Positions 1 to 8,200 are shown, counted from the stretch's first letter. The stretch: 36,950 nt of DNA from an uncultured Chthonomonas sp. (GCA_903885605.1 CAISJD010000164.1:1-36950), one strand, 5' to 3'. Notes: generated by a model from the sequence alone, not told the origin. Made by a program: numbers and translations.

Positions 1-1173
1 CTTGCCCCACTTGTCATCATCAGCAACGAACTTGCCGCCGGGCTCCTCGCCGCGCAGCGAAAGGCGCACGCGGTAGTGGTGGAAGCCGTAGCGCCCGAGG
101 ACCTCGCGGATCAGCTTCAGAGCCAGGCCGAACTCCTGCTCGATCTGATCCTCGGTGCAGAAGATGTGGCAGTCGTCCTGCGTGAGTGAGCGCACGCGGG
201 TCAGGCCGGACAGCTCGCCGGATTTCTCATACCGGTGCAGAGTGGCGAACTCCGCGTAGCGCACGGGCAGGTCCCGGTAGGACTTCAGGCCGCTCAGGTT
301 GAAGAGCGTCATATGCGACGGGCAGTTCATGGGCTTCAGCCGGTAGCTGACGCCCGCCTCCTGATCCACCATGGGCGGGAACATGGCGTCGCGGTAGTTG
401 GCATAGTGGCCGCTCTTGACGTACAGGTCCTCGCGCACGATGTGGCCCGTCCAGACGTGCTGGTAGCCGTAGCGGGTCTGCGTCTCGCGGACGTACTTCT
501 CCATCTCGTGGCGAATGATCTCGCCCTTAGGCAGGAACAGCGGGATGCCCGGACCGATATCCTCACCGGCGAAGACGAACCAGCCGAGGTCGCGGCCGAT
601 CTTGCGGTGGTCGCGCTTCTTGGCCTCCTCAAGGCGGTCGAGGTAGGTCTGCAGCTCCTCCGCCGTGAGCCACGCGGTACCGTAGAGGCGCGTGAGCATC
701 TTGTTCTTTTCGCTGCCGCGCCAGTAGGCCCCGGCCACGTTCAGCAGCTTGAAGTGCTCGATGGCCGAGGTGGAGGGAACGTGCGGGCCGCGGCAGAGGT
801 CCTCCCAGTCTCCCTGGGAGTAGAAGGTGATCGCCTCGCCGTCGGGCAGCTCGCTGACGAGTTCCACCTTGTAGGCCTGCTCGCCCTTGCTGCAGAGCTC
901 CAGGGCCTCTTCACGCGCCAACTCGCGGCGGACGATGGGCAGGTCACGTCCGGCGATCTGGCGCATACGCTCCTCGATCCGCGGAAGGTCCTCCTCCTTG
1001 ATCGGCGCCGAGAGGTCGAAGTCGTAGTAGAAGCCATCCTCGATGGGCGGCCCGATGGCGTACTTCGTGCCGGGGAAAAGCTCGCCCACGGCCTGGGCCA
1101 TCAGGTGCGCCGCGGAATGGCGCAATGCATACAGCGAGTCCTCGCGATTAGGTTCCATAATGATCTGCTCCAT
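1..1173 (-). CDS. thrS: Threonine--tRNA ligase (ThrRS), N-terminal 391 residues, runs off left edge
   Basis: Charges tRNA-Thr with threonine in the cytoplasm. The visible protein begins almost directly with the editing domain: HSAAH at residues 19-23 is the HxxxH zinc/editing motif, followed by DLCRGPHVP (editing Cys) and LYGTAW. The class II catalytic core follows, with KPMNCPSHM (zinc-binding Cys), the motif 2 region (FATLHRYE) and TQDDCHIFC. Motif 3 and the anticodon-binding domain lie beyond base 1. The start is ATG at 1173, preceded by a GGGG purine run (CCGGGGAT). No TGS domain is present: the in-frame sequence upstream stays open for a while but is low-complexity Pro/Ala/Gly/Arg-type and unlike TGS, so this looks like a TGS-less ThrRS. 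The gene has a 250-nt leader from a predicted promoter (see 1311-1436). The family call is certain. Confidence 0.97.
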   Translation of the reverse strand, partial: MEQIIMEPNREDSLYALRHSAAHLMAQAVGELFPGTKYAIGPPIEDGFYYDFDLSAPIKEEDLPRIEERMRQIAGRDLPIVRRELAREEALELCSKGEQAYKVELVSELPDGEAITFYSQGDWEDLCRGPHVPSTSAIEHFKLLNVAGAYWRGSEKNKMLTRLYGTAWLTAEELQTYLDRLEEAKKRDHRKIGRDLGWFVFAGEDIGPGIPLFLPKGEIIRHEMEKYVRETQTRYGYQHVWTGHIVREDLYVKSGHYANYRDAMFPPMVDQEAGVSYRLKPMNCPSHMTLFNLSGLKSYRDLPVRYAEFATLHRYEKSGELSGLTRVRSLTQDDCHIFCTEDQIEQEFGLALKLIREVLGRYGFHHYRVRLSLRGEEPGGKFVADDDKWGK

Positions 1174-1310
1174 GATGCTGATCCCCGGCCGTCCCGACGC
1201 GGCTACGCTGAACCATTGAGATGGACCCGGGGCTGATGATTGGCGGGCGGAAACTGCGAACCTGCGCCCAGCCTGCGGCTTCGGCGGCGCGGTTGCTGTG
1301 GGGACCGGCT

Positions 1311-1419
1311 AGCAGAGGATGCCGAGACGCAGCAGGGCGCCGCCGCCGGTAGTGCTAACCGACGCGGGCGAAGCCTCACAGTCTGTGCCGATTGCCCTGC
1401 TCATTGGCGTACCTCTGCT
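1311..1419 (-). promoter_or_regulatory. Structured RNA candidate in the thrS leader (nested 8-bp stems)
   Basis: Two perfectly complementary 8-base arms are nested. Bases 1311-1318 (AGCAGAGG) pair with 1412-1419 (CCTCTGCT), and 1331-1338 (AGCAGGGC) pair with 1394-1401 (GCCCTGCT). Inside the inner stem three small hairpins can form: around 1348-1362 (CGGT...ACCG with a 7-nt loop), 1366-1375 (GGC...GCC) and 1377-1387 (CACA...TGTG). On the minus strand the outer stem would start about 5 nt after the transcription start predicted from the extended -10, the usual place for a leader riboregulator such as a T-box stem I. On the plus strand one extra G-U pair forms (1320/1409), so strand is not settled. 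No known riboswitch class was recognised. Confidence 0.4.
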
Positions 1420-1430
1420 TACGTGCGCGT

Positions 1431-1436
1431 ATTCTA
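1431..1436 (-). promoter_or_regulatory. Extended -10 promoter for thrS
   Basis: Read on the minus strand the sequence is TGGTAGAAT, an extended -10 (TGn followed by TAGAAT, five of six consensus bases). No -35 of quality is seen upstream, as expected for extended -10 promoters. The predicted start is near 1424, giving a leader of about 250 nt. Confidence 0.45.
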
Positions 1437-1529
1437 CCACTACGGGGCGCATCGCGCGCAGACCCGGTGTGGGGTCCGCCGGCTGCTTGCCGTAGAGGCG
1501 GCGCCCACAGATCACTGGAGACACAACAG

Positions 1530-2210
1530 ATGAGACGATCGGTTCCGTTGGTTCCTGCCGCCCTGGCGGCCTGCTGCGCCGTGCAGCTGTGCTGCGTCGC
1601 GCTGGCTCAGAACAGCGCTGCGAAGCCCGACCCCGAGGACGCCGCCGCACGCAACATCCCGCCGGGATCCCCCAAGCTCACAGCGATGATCTTGGACCAG
1701 AAGCTCTTTGCCCCGGACCACTGGTGGAAGTACAAAGGCCCAAGCACCCACAGGCCCGGCCATTACGTGGCTGAGCAGCAAGGCATTGTCTCGGTCGGCG
1801 GATCGCTGGTGAAGAACCACGGGGCTCAGGTGACCTACCGCGTCACCGCACACCCCACCGCCGCCGTGGCGGCCGCCGCGTTCAGGTCGGCCAAGCCGAA
1901 GCCGTTCAAGTCGAACCGCACGCAGACCACCGTCAAGTCCGTGAAGCTGGGAGCCGAAGCGGTGGAGGTCCGGCAGGCCAACATCGACGCCGCTGGAGCC
2001 ACGCAGTTCAGCGCCGTACGCACGGTCGCACGTTATGGCCGCCACATTGTGGATATCTCGGGCGCATCGGACATGAAGGCCTTCGGGCCGCGTCCGGCGT
2101 CCGGACCACGCGCATGGCTGCACGAGGCCGTCTACACCGCCGTCCGCCGCGAGGCCCTGTCGCGCTGGGATAGGGCCGCGGAACTGCTTCCGGAGGGTTC
2201 GGCCCCCTAG
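1530..2210 (+). CDS. Exported protein of unknown function
   Basis: 226 residues. The start is ATG at 1530 with CTGGAG ten bases upstream; an in-frame ATG at 1392 is rejected because it would bury the signal peptide. Residues 1-27 form a Sec signal peptide (MRRS, a hydrophobic run, then a likely signal peptidase cut after ALA). The mature part is basic and Ala-rich with no recognised domain; a region near residues 50-75 (LFAPDHWWKYKGP) is rich in aromatic residues. Later segments alternate beta-type stretches (VTYRVTAH, VKSVKLGAEAVEVRQ), suggesting a small beta-rich periplasmic protein. Its stop codon shares CTAG with the convergent ligase gene. No family is assigned; role unknown. Confidence 0.75.
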   Translation: MRRSVPLVPAALAACCAVQLCCVALAQNSAAKPDPEDAAARNIPPGSPKLTAMILDQKLFAPDHWWKYKGPSTHRPGHYVAEQQGIVSVGGSLVKNHGAQVTYRVTAHPTAAVAAAAFRSAKPKPFKSNRTQTTVKSVKLGAEAVEVRQANIDAAGATQFSAVRTVARYGRHIVDISGASDMKAFGPRPASGPRAWLHEAVYTAVRREALSRWDRAAELLPEGSAP

Positions 2211-4378
2211 CCCGGCGGCGAGGTCCGGGCGCGAGCGTCCCGTAGCCTTCCGAGCTCCGCTGAGGCGTCAGCGGCGGCGGCGGCATTGCCCGTCGCACGC
2301 GCTGACGCCTCCAGCATGGCGAGCGCCCACTCGTACCGCTCGGCGGCGCGGTCGACGGCGGCGGCATCGGCTCCGTACAGGGCCTGCGACTGGCGGGCAT
2401 CCCAGAAGGCCCGAAGCACCTTGATGCCGGACTGCAGCCGCAGTACGGCCTCGGCCGACCGCCCGTCCTTGACCGCGGCCGCCGCAAGGCCCAGATAGCC
2501 TTCAGCGAACTCCCACTCAATGCGCTCGGGGATCGCTCGCGTCGTCCCGATGGGGCCTTCGTGGAGGCGCACGATGTCTGCGTAGACGCTCCGAGCCGCA
2601 TCGCTCCTGCCGGAGGCGTCCCACGCCGCCGCAAGCGCGACGAGGTTGGGCACGAAGTGCGGGTCCACACTGCGGGCCCGGTCGAACCACGTGGCCGCCT
2701 CGGCCATCTTGCCCTGCCTCTGCAGGTGCCTGCCTGCCCGGTAGAACGACTTGCCCGTCGGCGAGAGCCGCGCGGCATCCATGAGTAGCCGCCACGCCTC
2801 AGCCTCGCGGCCGGCCGAGGAGGCCAGCATGGCGGCGTTCAGGCGTGTCTCGGCGTTCCATGGCTCCGATGCGGCCGCCTCAACGAGCTTGTCGAATGCG
2901 ACCGAGGGTCCGCTCTCCCCGATCGCCCCGAGGCCCTGGTACGCCAGCGTGCGGCCTGCGAAGGTGGGGGCCGCATAGGAGGCCAGTCCCAGCGCCGCAG
3001 CGCCGGCCGCCAGGCGGTTCCACCAACGCGCAGGGGTTGTATGGGCAAGGACGGAGCCTGGCCGCAGGGACCGCGATGCCGCGAGAAGAAGCGCGAGGTC
3101 AACGGCCAAGGCAGAGGCCAGCGCCGGGACATAGAGGTCCGAGTCGAAGGCGCTGTGCAGGGCCAGCCCGACGCTCCCGGCCAGCGCTCCGGCGGCGATG
3201 ACACGCAGGTCGATGGCCGGACCGTGGCCCGCATCCGTCGGAGCCTTGGCGCCTTTCGAGGCTACTAGCGCCCGCCAGCCGGTGAACCAGGCACAGCAGA
3301 GCGCCGCGAGCAGGCACAGGGCGGCCGGGGCGCCGGACTCGCAGCCCAGTTGCAGGTAGGTGTTGTGCGCATGCTGTGTGAAGCCGACCACGGCGTAGGG
3401 CGGGTAGGCCGTGGCGAACGAACCCGCGCCGAAGCCCTGGAGCGGCCGCGCGGCCATCATGAGGGCGGCGCCCTTCCAGGTCAACGCCCGGAACCGCGCC
3501 GAGTAGGACTGATCGCCGGAGGCCTTAAGCCTTGCCACCGCCGGTCCGGCCGCAAGCAGCGCGACGACGAGCATGACGCCCAGCAGGCCCAGGGCCCTCC
3601 GTCGGCAGTGCCCCACCAGCGCGCCCGATGCCCAGCACGCCGCACCGAGTAGCACGACAGCCACGAAGAGCGAGGCGATGCCCATTCGCGATTGCGTCAG
3701 CAGCAGGCAGCCGAACTGCAGGAGGAGGCCGAGAGCCGCCGAGGCCGGGAGCCTCCCGCTCCGCGCCGTCAGACCGATGGCCAGCGTCAGGGGGATGGAT
3801 GCGACCAGCAGGCCGGCCAGGAAGTTCGGCATGGTGAACGTGGCGAAGACGCGCCATGTGCGGTCGCCGGAGAGGAAGTGGACCGCGAACTCACCCAGGC
3901 CGCGCAGGGCGACCAGCGAGCTTGCCGTCACGAACACCAACGCCAGCCCCAGCAGCAGCCCCCTGGAGCGCTCCGAGCGGTAGACCGCGAGCCCCAGGGA
4001 AAGCGAACCCACGACCCCGGCCACCATGGGTAGCGCGTCCTGCTTCGCTGGCGCCCAGACCGCCGAAAGCGCCGCCAGGAGAGCGACCAGGGCGAACAGA
4101 ACGGCCGTGGCCCGCTGCACCGGCGGCACGGTCCGCGCCTCGCCTGCGTCGCGCCAAACGGCGGCAAGCGCCGCGAGGCCGGCCAGGACCCAGGCGATGG
4201 GTGTGGCAACCAACTCGATCCACTCCGACAAGGCCGGGTCGGGCACGCGGCGGTCGCCGAGGTACCCGCCCCAGACCGTGAGGAGCAGTACGGCCAACCC
4301 CGCGAGCCAGGCCCACGCCGGCGTCCGCACGGCTGCGGCCTTCTCGTGCACTACGGGCGTTCGCTTGCACGCCCTCAC
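2207..4378 (-). CDS. O-antigen ligase family membrane protein with C-terminal TPR region
   Basis: 723 residues. The first about 450 form a polytopic membrane protein with roughly 12 hydrophobic segments. A large loop carries RALTWKGAALMMAARPLQGFGAGSF and HAHNTYLQLGCESG, the pattern of the Wzy_C/O-antigen ligase (WaaL-like) family, whose members move glycan from lipid-linked donor to lipid A or protein, or polymerise O-antigen. After the last membrane segment (about residue 470), residues about 490-700 are soluble, alpha-helical, TPR-like repeats (e.g. GKSFYRAGRHLQRQGKMAEA). The start ATG overlaps the upstream glycosyltransferase stop by 4 bp (ATGA), so it is the last gene of the glycan operon. 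Ligase, polymerase and protein O-oligosaccharyltransferase cannot be told apart from sequence alone. Confidence 0.85.
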   Translation of the reverse strand: MRACKRTPVVHEKAAAVRTPAWAWLAGLAVLLLTVWGGYLGDRRVPDPALSEWIELVATPIAWVLAGLAALAAVWRDAGEARTVPPVQRATAVLFALVALLAALSAVWAPAKQDALPMVAGVVGSLSLGLAVYRSERSRGLLLGLALVFVTASSLVALRGLGEFAVHFLSGDRTWRVFATFTMPNFLAGLLVASIPLTLAIGLTARSGRLPASAALGLLLQFGCLLLTQSRMGIASLFVAVVLLGAACWASGALVGHCRRRALGLLGVMLVVALLAAGPAVARLKASGDQSYSARFRALTWKGAALMMAARPLQGFGAGSFATAYPPYAVVGFTQHAHNTYLQLGCESGAPAALCLLAALCCAWFTGWRALVASKGAKAPTDAGHGPAIDLRVIAAGALAGSVGLALHSAFDSDLYVPALASALAVDLALLLAASRSLRPGSVLAHTTPARWWNRLAAGAAALGLASYAAPTFAGRTLAYQGLGAIGESGPSVAFDKLVEAAASEPWNAETRLNAAMLASSAGREAEAWRLLMDAARLSPTGKSFYRAGRHLQRQGKMAEAATWFDRARSVDPHFVPNLVALAAAWDASGRSDAARSVYADIVRLHEGPIGTTRAIPERIEWEFAEGYLGLAAAAVKDGRSAEAVLRLQSGIKVLRAFWDARQSQALYGADAAAVDRAAERYEWALAMLEASARATGNAAAAADASAELGRLRDARARTSPPG

Positions 4379-5259
4379 TTACGAGGTCCCCTGAGCAGGT
4401 TCTTGACCTTGTAGCGGATCAAGCGCCCCGATGCCCGCGCCACCAGGCCCGGCACGATGAGTGGACGGATCCAGATCGGCGTCTGCGCGGCGTAGTGCTT
4501 CCGATAGAAGCGGTACATACTCCGGTGGAACTCATAGGTCATGCGCGTGGGCACACGGTCGCTGGAACGGCCGATGAGGTGGTAGATCACGGCGTCGGGC
4601 ACATACTGAACCAGGTGGCCCAGGCTGTGCACTCGGTAGCAGAGGTCCACATCCTCGCAGTACATGAAGAAGCCCTCATCGAAGCCCTGGGTGCGCTCCA
4701 GGGCGTCGCGTCGGATCATCAGCGCCGCCCCCGAGACCCAGTCCACCGTCCGCGGCACATCGTGGTCCCAGTCGCTCATAAGGTAGTCGGACGTGAAGCG
4801 GTTCTTGGGAAAGAGGCGACCGAGCGGCGTGTTCCGGAAGAAGCCCGCGCCCAGGTCCGGGAACGCCCTGCAACTGAACTGGAGCGAACCGTCGGCGTTA
4901 AGCAGCTTGGGCCCCACGATCCCGGCCTCAGGATGGGCGTCAGCATAGGCTACCAGAGCATCCAGTGCGCCGTCAGTGACAATGGTGTCGGGGTTCAGGA
5001 AGAGCACGTAGCGGCCGTCGGCGTGCGGAAGGGCCCGGTTGTTGCCCGTCGCGAAGCCGAGGTTCGAGGTATGTACGCAGAGGACCGCGCCGGGGAATTC
5101 GGCGGCCACCATGGATCTGCTCTCGTCCTCGGAAGCGTTGTCGGCAACCACCACCTGCACGGCCGAGATCCATGTCTGACCGAGGATCGACGCGAGGCAC
5201 TTTCGCAGGTCGGCGCATGTGTTCCAGTTGAGGATTACCACGGAGAGGTCATGCGGCAT
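4375..5259 (-). CDS. GT2 family glycosyltransferase (rhamnosyltransferase-like)
   Basis: 294 residues, cytoplasmic GT-A fold. The N-terminus LSVVILNWNT is the typical GT2 first strand; VVADNASEDES and GFATGNNRAL bind the nucleotide-sugar; FLNPDTIV carries the DxD-like metal-binding site; and FMYCEDVDLCYR carries the ED acceptor/catalytic motif of WbbL-type rhamnosyltransferases. The ATG at 5259 is chosen because an upstream GGAGAGGAG ribosome site fits and the GT2 strand begins at once; the open frame continues upstream but lies over the preceding gene. It overlaps its upstream neighbour by 11 bp and the downstream ligase by 4 bp, so it is translationally coupled. It probably adds a sugar to the lipid-linked glycan used by the ligase. 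Sugar specificity is unknown. Confidence 0.9.
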   Translation of the reverse strand: MPHDLSVVILNWNTCADLRKCLASILGQTWISAVQVVVADNASEDESRSMVAAEFPGAVLCVHTSNLGFATGNNRALPHADGRYVLFLNPDTIVTDGALDALVAYADAHPEAGIVGPKLLNADGSLQFSCRAFPDLGAGFFRNTPLGRLFPKNRFTSDYLMSDWDHDVPRTVDWVSGAALMIRRDALERTQGFDEGFFMYCEDVDLCYRVHSLGHLVQYVPDAVIYHLIGRSSDRVPTRMTYEFHRSMYRFYRKHYAAQTPIWIRPLIVPGLVARASGRLIRYKVKNLLRGPRK

Positions 5260-6124
5260 GGTTGCGGACGGCTCCTCTCCGCGCGGCCACGCGCCACGCC
5301 TGCAGCCAGGACGCGGCCGCCGCCAGCGCCCTGATCGGCGCGTACCGTGGTCCGCCGTAGTGCTTTCCGTAATACGCAAGCAGCCCGCGCCGCGACTCCC
5401 AGGCCATGGCGGGCGCCACCTGGCCGGTGCTGGCGCCTCCGTAGTGCTTGATCTGCACCGAAGGCGTGTAGACGATACGCCACCCGCGCTGCTTGGCCCG
5501 GTAGCACCAGTCGACCTCGTTGAAGAAGATCGGGAAGCGCTCGTCCAGCAGTCCCACCTGGCGCACGGCCTCGCCGCGCAGAAGCAGAAAGGTGCCCATG
5601 GGCTGGTCCACGTCCGCCTGCCGATCATAGTCGAAGTGGGTCATCCTGTAGGCGCCGAAGAGCGGGCTGGCCGGAAAGAGGCGCGACAGGCCAAGAGCCT
5701 CCCACAGGATCGAGCCGGGGGTTGGAAAGCCGCGCACGGAGCGCTGCGTCCGACCGTCGGCGCCGACGAGGCGGCAGCCCAGTGCGCCGATCTTCGGGTC
5801 CGACTCGAGTACCTGTAGCGCTCCCTCCAGGGCGCCTGCCGGAACCACTACGTCAGGGTTCAGGAGCAGCGTGTGCCGGCCCGCAGCCGTCCGCATGCCC
5901 TGGTTGTTGCCCTCGGCATACCCGGCGTTGCCGGTGTTGGCGAGCAGTTCCACCGTGGGGAACTCGGCCTGTACCATGGCGGCGCTGCCGTCGCCCGAGG
6001 CGTTGTCCACGACGATGATCTGCAGGCGTAGGTCCGAGCCCGGCGCCAGAAGCGAGTTGAGGGCATCGCGCAGCATGTCGCGGGTGTTCCAGTTGACGAT
6101 CACGATGCTGAGATCGGGCTGCAT
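5249..6124 (-). CDS. GT2 family glycosyltransferase
   Basis: 291 residues, paralogous to the next gene. Motifs in order: LSIVIVNWNTRD, IIVVDNASGDGS, GYAEGNNQGM, LLNPDVVV (DxD-like), and FPIFFNEVDWCYRAKQRGW, where the usual EDVD is NEVD. The C-terminus has a membrane-associating helix region (ALAAAASWLQAWRVAARRG). The ATG at 6124 is 4 bp after the HAD gene stop; an in-frame ATG at 6367 is ignored because it would lie inside the HAD gene. Together with its neighbour it likely builds a short oligosaccharide. Whether the Glu-to-Asn change alters activity is unknown; other GT2 members show variation at this place. Confidence 0.9.
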   Translation of the reverse strand: MQPDLSIVIVNWNTRDMLRDALNSLLAPGSDLRLQIIVVDNASGDGSAAMVQAEFPTVELLANTGNAGYAEGNNQGMRTAAGRHTLLLNPDVVVPAGALEGALQVLESDPKIGALGCRLVGADGRTQRSVRGFPTPGSILWEALGLSRLFPASPLFGAYRMTHFDYDRQADVDQPMGTFLLLRGEAVRQVGLLDERFPIFFNEVDWCYRAKQRGWRIVYTPSVQIKHYGGASTGQVAPAMAWESRRGLLAYYGKHYGGPRYAPIRALAAAASWLQAWRVAARRGAVRNHAA

Positions 6125-6128
6125 TGGT

Positions 6129-6803
6129 CTACGCCGCCCAGGCCGCGACAGCCAGCAAGTCCTCCGCAAGCCAATCCGGCGGCGACTCAGTGTACGCGGC
6201 CGGGGAGCGCCCATGCAGCAGTCCGATCGTCGTCGCGCCGGCGGCTCGTCCTGCCCGCGCGTCCATCCAGTGGTCACCCACAGATACGAATGAAGCGCCC
6301 GGGGAGCCGGTGGCGGCCAAGCCGGTCCAGAGGTGGCGCGGGTCGGGTTTCCAGTAGGGCGTGTCATCTCGTGTCACCAGCGGCAGGGCATCCATGCCAA
6401 CTGCAGCGACAAGCCATGTTGCCACCGTGCGGCAGTTCCGCGTGACGATGGCGCATGAAACGCCTCGCAGCCTCATGGCATCGATGACCTCCAGCGCGCC
6501 GGGCATGGCCTCGGCGTGGCGGCAGTACTCCTGCTCCAAACGCTCCAGCAAGCCAAGGGCGCCCTGTCGCCACTCACGCGCCGCGTGGGAGCCGGCAGAG
6601 ATGGCCAGTCGGTCTGTGGCTGCGGCAACGTAGCCCAGCAGGTCGAATGGGCCCTCCGGCGCGGACAAGCCGTGTGCTGTCGCCCACCCCCGAAGCTCGT
6701 CGCGCATGGCGGCGAAATCGATGGAGGAGTAGACGAGCGTGCCGTCCAGATCAAACAGCACGGCGCGCACCCCGTCGAACGGCGATCCCGAGAGCTCGTT
6801 CAC
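6129..6803 (-). CDS. HAD-superfamily phosphatase (phosphoglycolate phosphatase-like)
   Basis: 224 residues. Motif I is VLFDLDGTLV (nucleophile Asp18, acid/base Asp20), an alpha-helical cap lies at about 30-90, motif II is IVTRN, motif III Lys is in YWKPDPRHL, and motif IV is GDHWMDARAG. This is the Gph/PGP-like subfamily, which hydrolyses small phosphomonoesters such as phosphoglycolate, sugar phosphates or pyrophosphate. All four motifs are intact. It overlaps the ceramidase-like gene by ATGA, so the two are coupled. In this operon it could dephosphorylate a sugar-phosphate intermediate, but the substrate cannot be read from sequence. Confidence 0.88.
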   Translation of the reverse strand: MNELSGSPFDGVRAVLFDLDGTLVYSSIDFAAMRDELRGWATAHGLSAPEGPFDLLGYVAAATDRLAISAGSHAAREWRQGALGLLERLEQEYCRHAEAMPGALEVIDAMRLRGVSCAIVTRNCRTVATWLVAAVGMDALPLVTRDDTPYWKPDPRHLWTGLAATGSPGASFVSVGDHWMDARAGRAAGATTIGLLHGRSPAAYTESPPDWLAEDLLAVAAWAA

Positions 6804-8137
6804 GCGGAGTACGGTGTCCAGTCCGGCTCGGCCACTCCCAGCAGGTCGTACAGGGCCTCCCGGACGATGCGCTCCGACGCCGGGGAGTACATCAGGTTGT
6901 GGTAGTACCGATGGGCGTGGTTGGTCTCGTAGCCCCCCAGTTCATAAGCCGCCGCGGTGGGCAGATAGTTGTGGGCGCCGTTGGTGCAGCCTAGCGTGAA
7001 GACGGGGCCAAGCGCCTGGGCATCAAGGTCCAGCGCATACTGCACGAAGACTTCGGCGGGCAGGCCCACGAAGCAGGCGCCTTGCACCGTGATGCGCTGA
7101 ATCTCCATCTCGGCTGGGACCGACGTGCCGCCGGCCTCGGCGATCCGTAGCTCCAACTGAGCGTATGCCAGGAGGCCCTCGGAGTTCAGGATCGCCCCGA
7201 CGCTCCCGGCGGCGCGGTCGGCCGCCAACTGCGCCTCGCAGCGCGCCACGGTCTCGCGGCACTCCTCAACCGGCGGTGGAGGAGACATGGGTAGCTGGAC
7301 GGTGCGAATGGCATGGGAGATGGGCTCGTCCTCCATCAGCGGCCCGGCGTCCTGCCACGCCTGCAGGGCGGCGCCTCCCAGCATGCGCCCGTTGTGCGCT
7401 GCGGCGGTGAAGGTGGCGCGGCGCATGGGATTGATGTTGCCCGAACAGCCCTGCAGGAAGAGCGGCGTGGCCTTGCCGTCTGTCTGGCGCCGTACCGCAT
7501 CGGCCGCATAACCGCAGTAGTCCGCGGTGATCCGCAGGTTGTCGCCGCCCAGCGTCGTGCCGTGGCAGGCGTGGGTGAAGAGCATCGCGAAGAGGTCGCC
7601 CGAGGGTTCCGATACAGCGAGGACGTCGACATAGGGCGCCACCGGACCGGCATAGTTGTGGCCGATGGTGGTTCCGCCGCCGGACGCTGCGGCGCGGCGG
7701 TTCACTCCCACCTGGACCGGCGCCCTGCCGTACGACAGCTGCGCGGGCTTCAGCGTGTCCGCGGCCTGCCGCACGGCGCCGACGATCTTCCGCGTCAGGA
7801 TGTCGACATAGGCCTCGTCGATGGGGCCCATGGCGTTGAACTCCTTGACGTTCGGCCCGCCGTGGGTGTGCGAGGCATTGAGCATGAGGGCCTCGGGTGG
7901 GATGCCGACGGCCTCCCATACCGACTGCCGGATCCGCTGCACCATGCCGTCGCTGAAGCCGATGAGGTCGGCGGAGACGATGCCGACCGGGGCGCCGCCG
8001 TCGTGAAACACAATGGCGCGCGCATGGAGCTCATCGTGGATGGCCACGCAACCCGTGGGGCGGAAGGCGTACCCGCCCATCCAGACCCCGACGGGCGGAG
8101 TGATGTTGGTCTCACAGACGCCGGCATAGAGCGGCAT
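6800..8137 (-). CDS. Neutral/alkaline ceramidase-like hydrolase
   Basis: 445 residues. The N-terminus (YAGVCETNITPPVGVWMGGY) is the standard opening of Ceramidase_alk-domain proteins; LNASHTHGGPN and HACHGTTLGGDNLRITADYCG match metal-binding and core motifs. Bacterial family members of this length are common and mostly uncharacterised; classical neutral ceramidase is longer (about 650 residues) and secreted. No signal peptide is seen here, which suggests a cytoplasmic amidase with another substrate. It is the first gene of the minus-strand operon leading to the glycosyltransferases; a perfect TATAAT lies upstream. A ribosome site (GGGGAGG) precedes the ATG. Confidence 0.85.
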   Translation of the reverse strand: MPLYAGVCETNITPPVGVWMGGYAFRPTGCVAIHDELHARAIVFHDGGAPVGIVSADLIGFSDGMVQRIRQSVWEAVGIPPEALMLNASHTHGGPNVKEFNAMGPIDEAYVDILTRKIVGAVRQAADTLKPAQLSYGRAPVQVGVNRRAAASGGGTTIGHNYAGPVAPYVDVLAVSEPSGDLFAMLFTHACHGTTLGGDNLRITADYCGYAADAVRRQTDGKATPLFLQGCSGNINPMRRATFTAAAHNGRMLGGAALQAWQDAGPLMEDEPISHAIRTVQLPMSPPPPVEECRETVARCEAQLAADRAAGSVGAILNSEGLLAYAQLELRIAEAGGTSVPAEMEIQRITVQGACFVGLPAEVFVQYALDLDAQALGPVFTLGCTNGAHNYLPTAAAYELGGYETNHAHRYYHNLMYSPASERIVREALYDLLGVAEPDWTPYSA

Positions 8138-8194
8138 AGGTCACCTCCCCTGGGTGCTTGGCCCGAACGACAACTCCGAACGTCGGAACGGCAT

Positions 8195-8200
8195 ATTATA
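8195..8200 (-). promoter_or_regulatory. -10 element for the ceramidase/glycan operon
   Basis: The minus strand reads TATAAT, a perfect sigma-70 -10 hexamer, about 60 bases before the ATG at 8137. The -35 at 17 bp spacing (ACTGCG) is poor. The same bases overlap a weaker plus-strand TATTAT. Confidence 0.35.

Larger units (their letters stand above)
1174..1529. other. 356-bp divergent intergenic region between thrS and the exported-protein gene
   Basis: No protein-coding gene is convincing here; short open frames on both strands have no family resemblance and no good ribosome site. It holds a minus-strand extended -10 (1431-1436), a nested inverted-repeat element (1311-1419) and a GC-rich segment (about 1270-1305) able to fold into a short hairpin. 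No clear plus-strand promoter for the gene at 1530 was found; its ribosome site is CTGGAG at 1515-1520. Confidence 0.6.

Noticed and set aside
1270..1310. T-box riboswitch in the thrS leader
   Set aside because: The minus strand has ACCGCG as in the T-box, but the UGGN that pairs with the tRNA 3' end reads AGCA, and no AGUA/GNUG pattern or clear Thr specifier loop was found. Only a generic structured leader is claimed.
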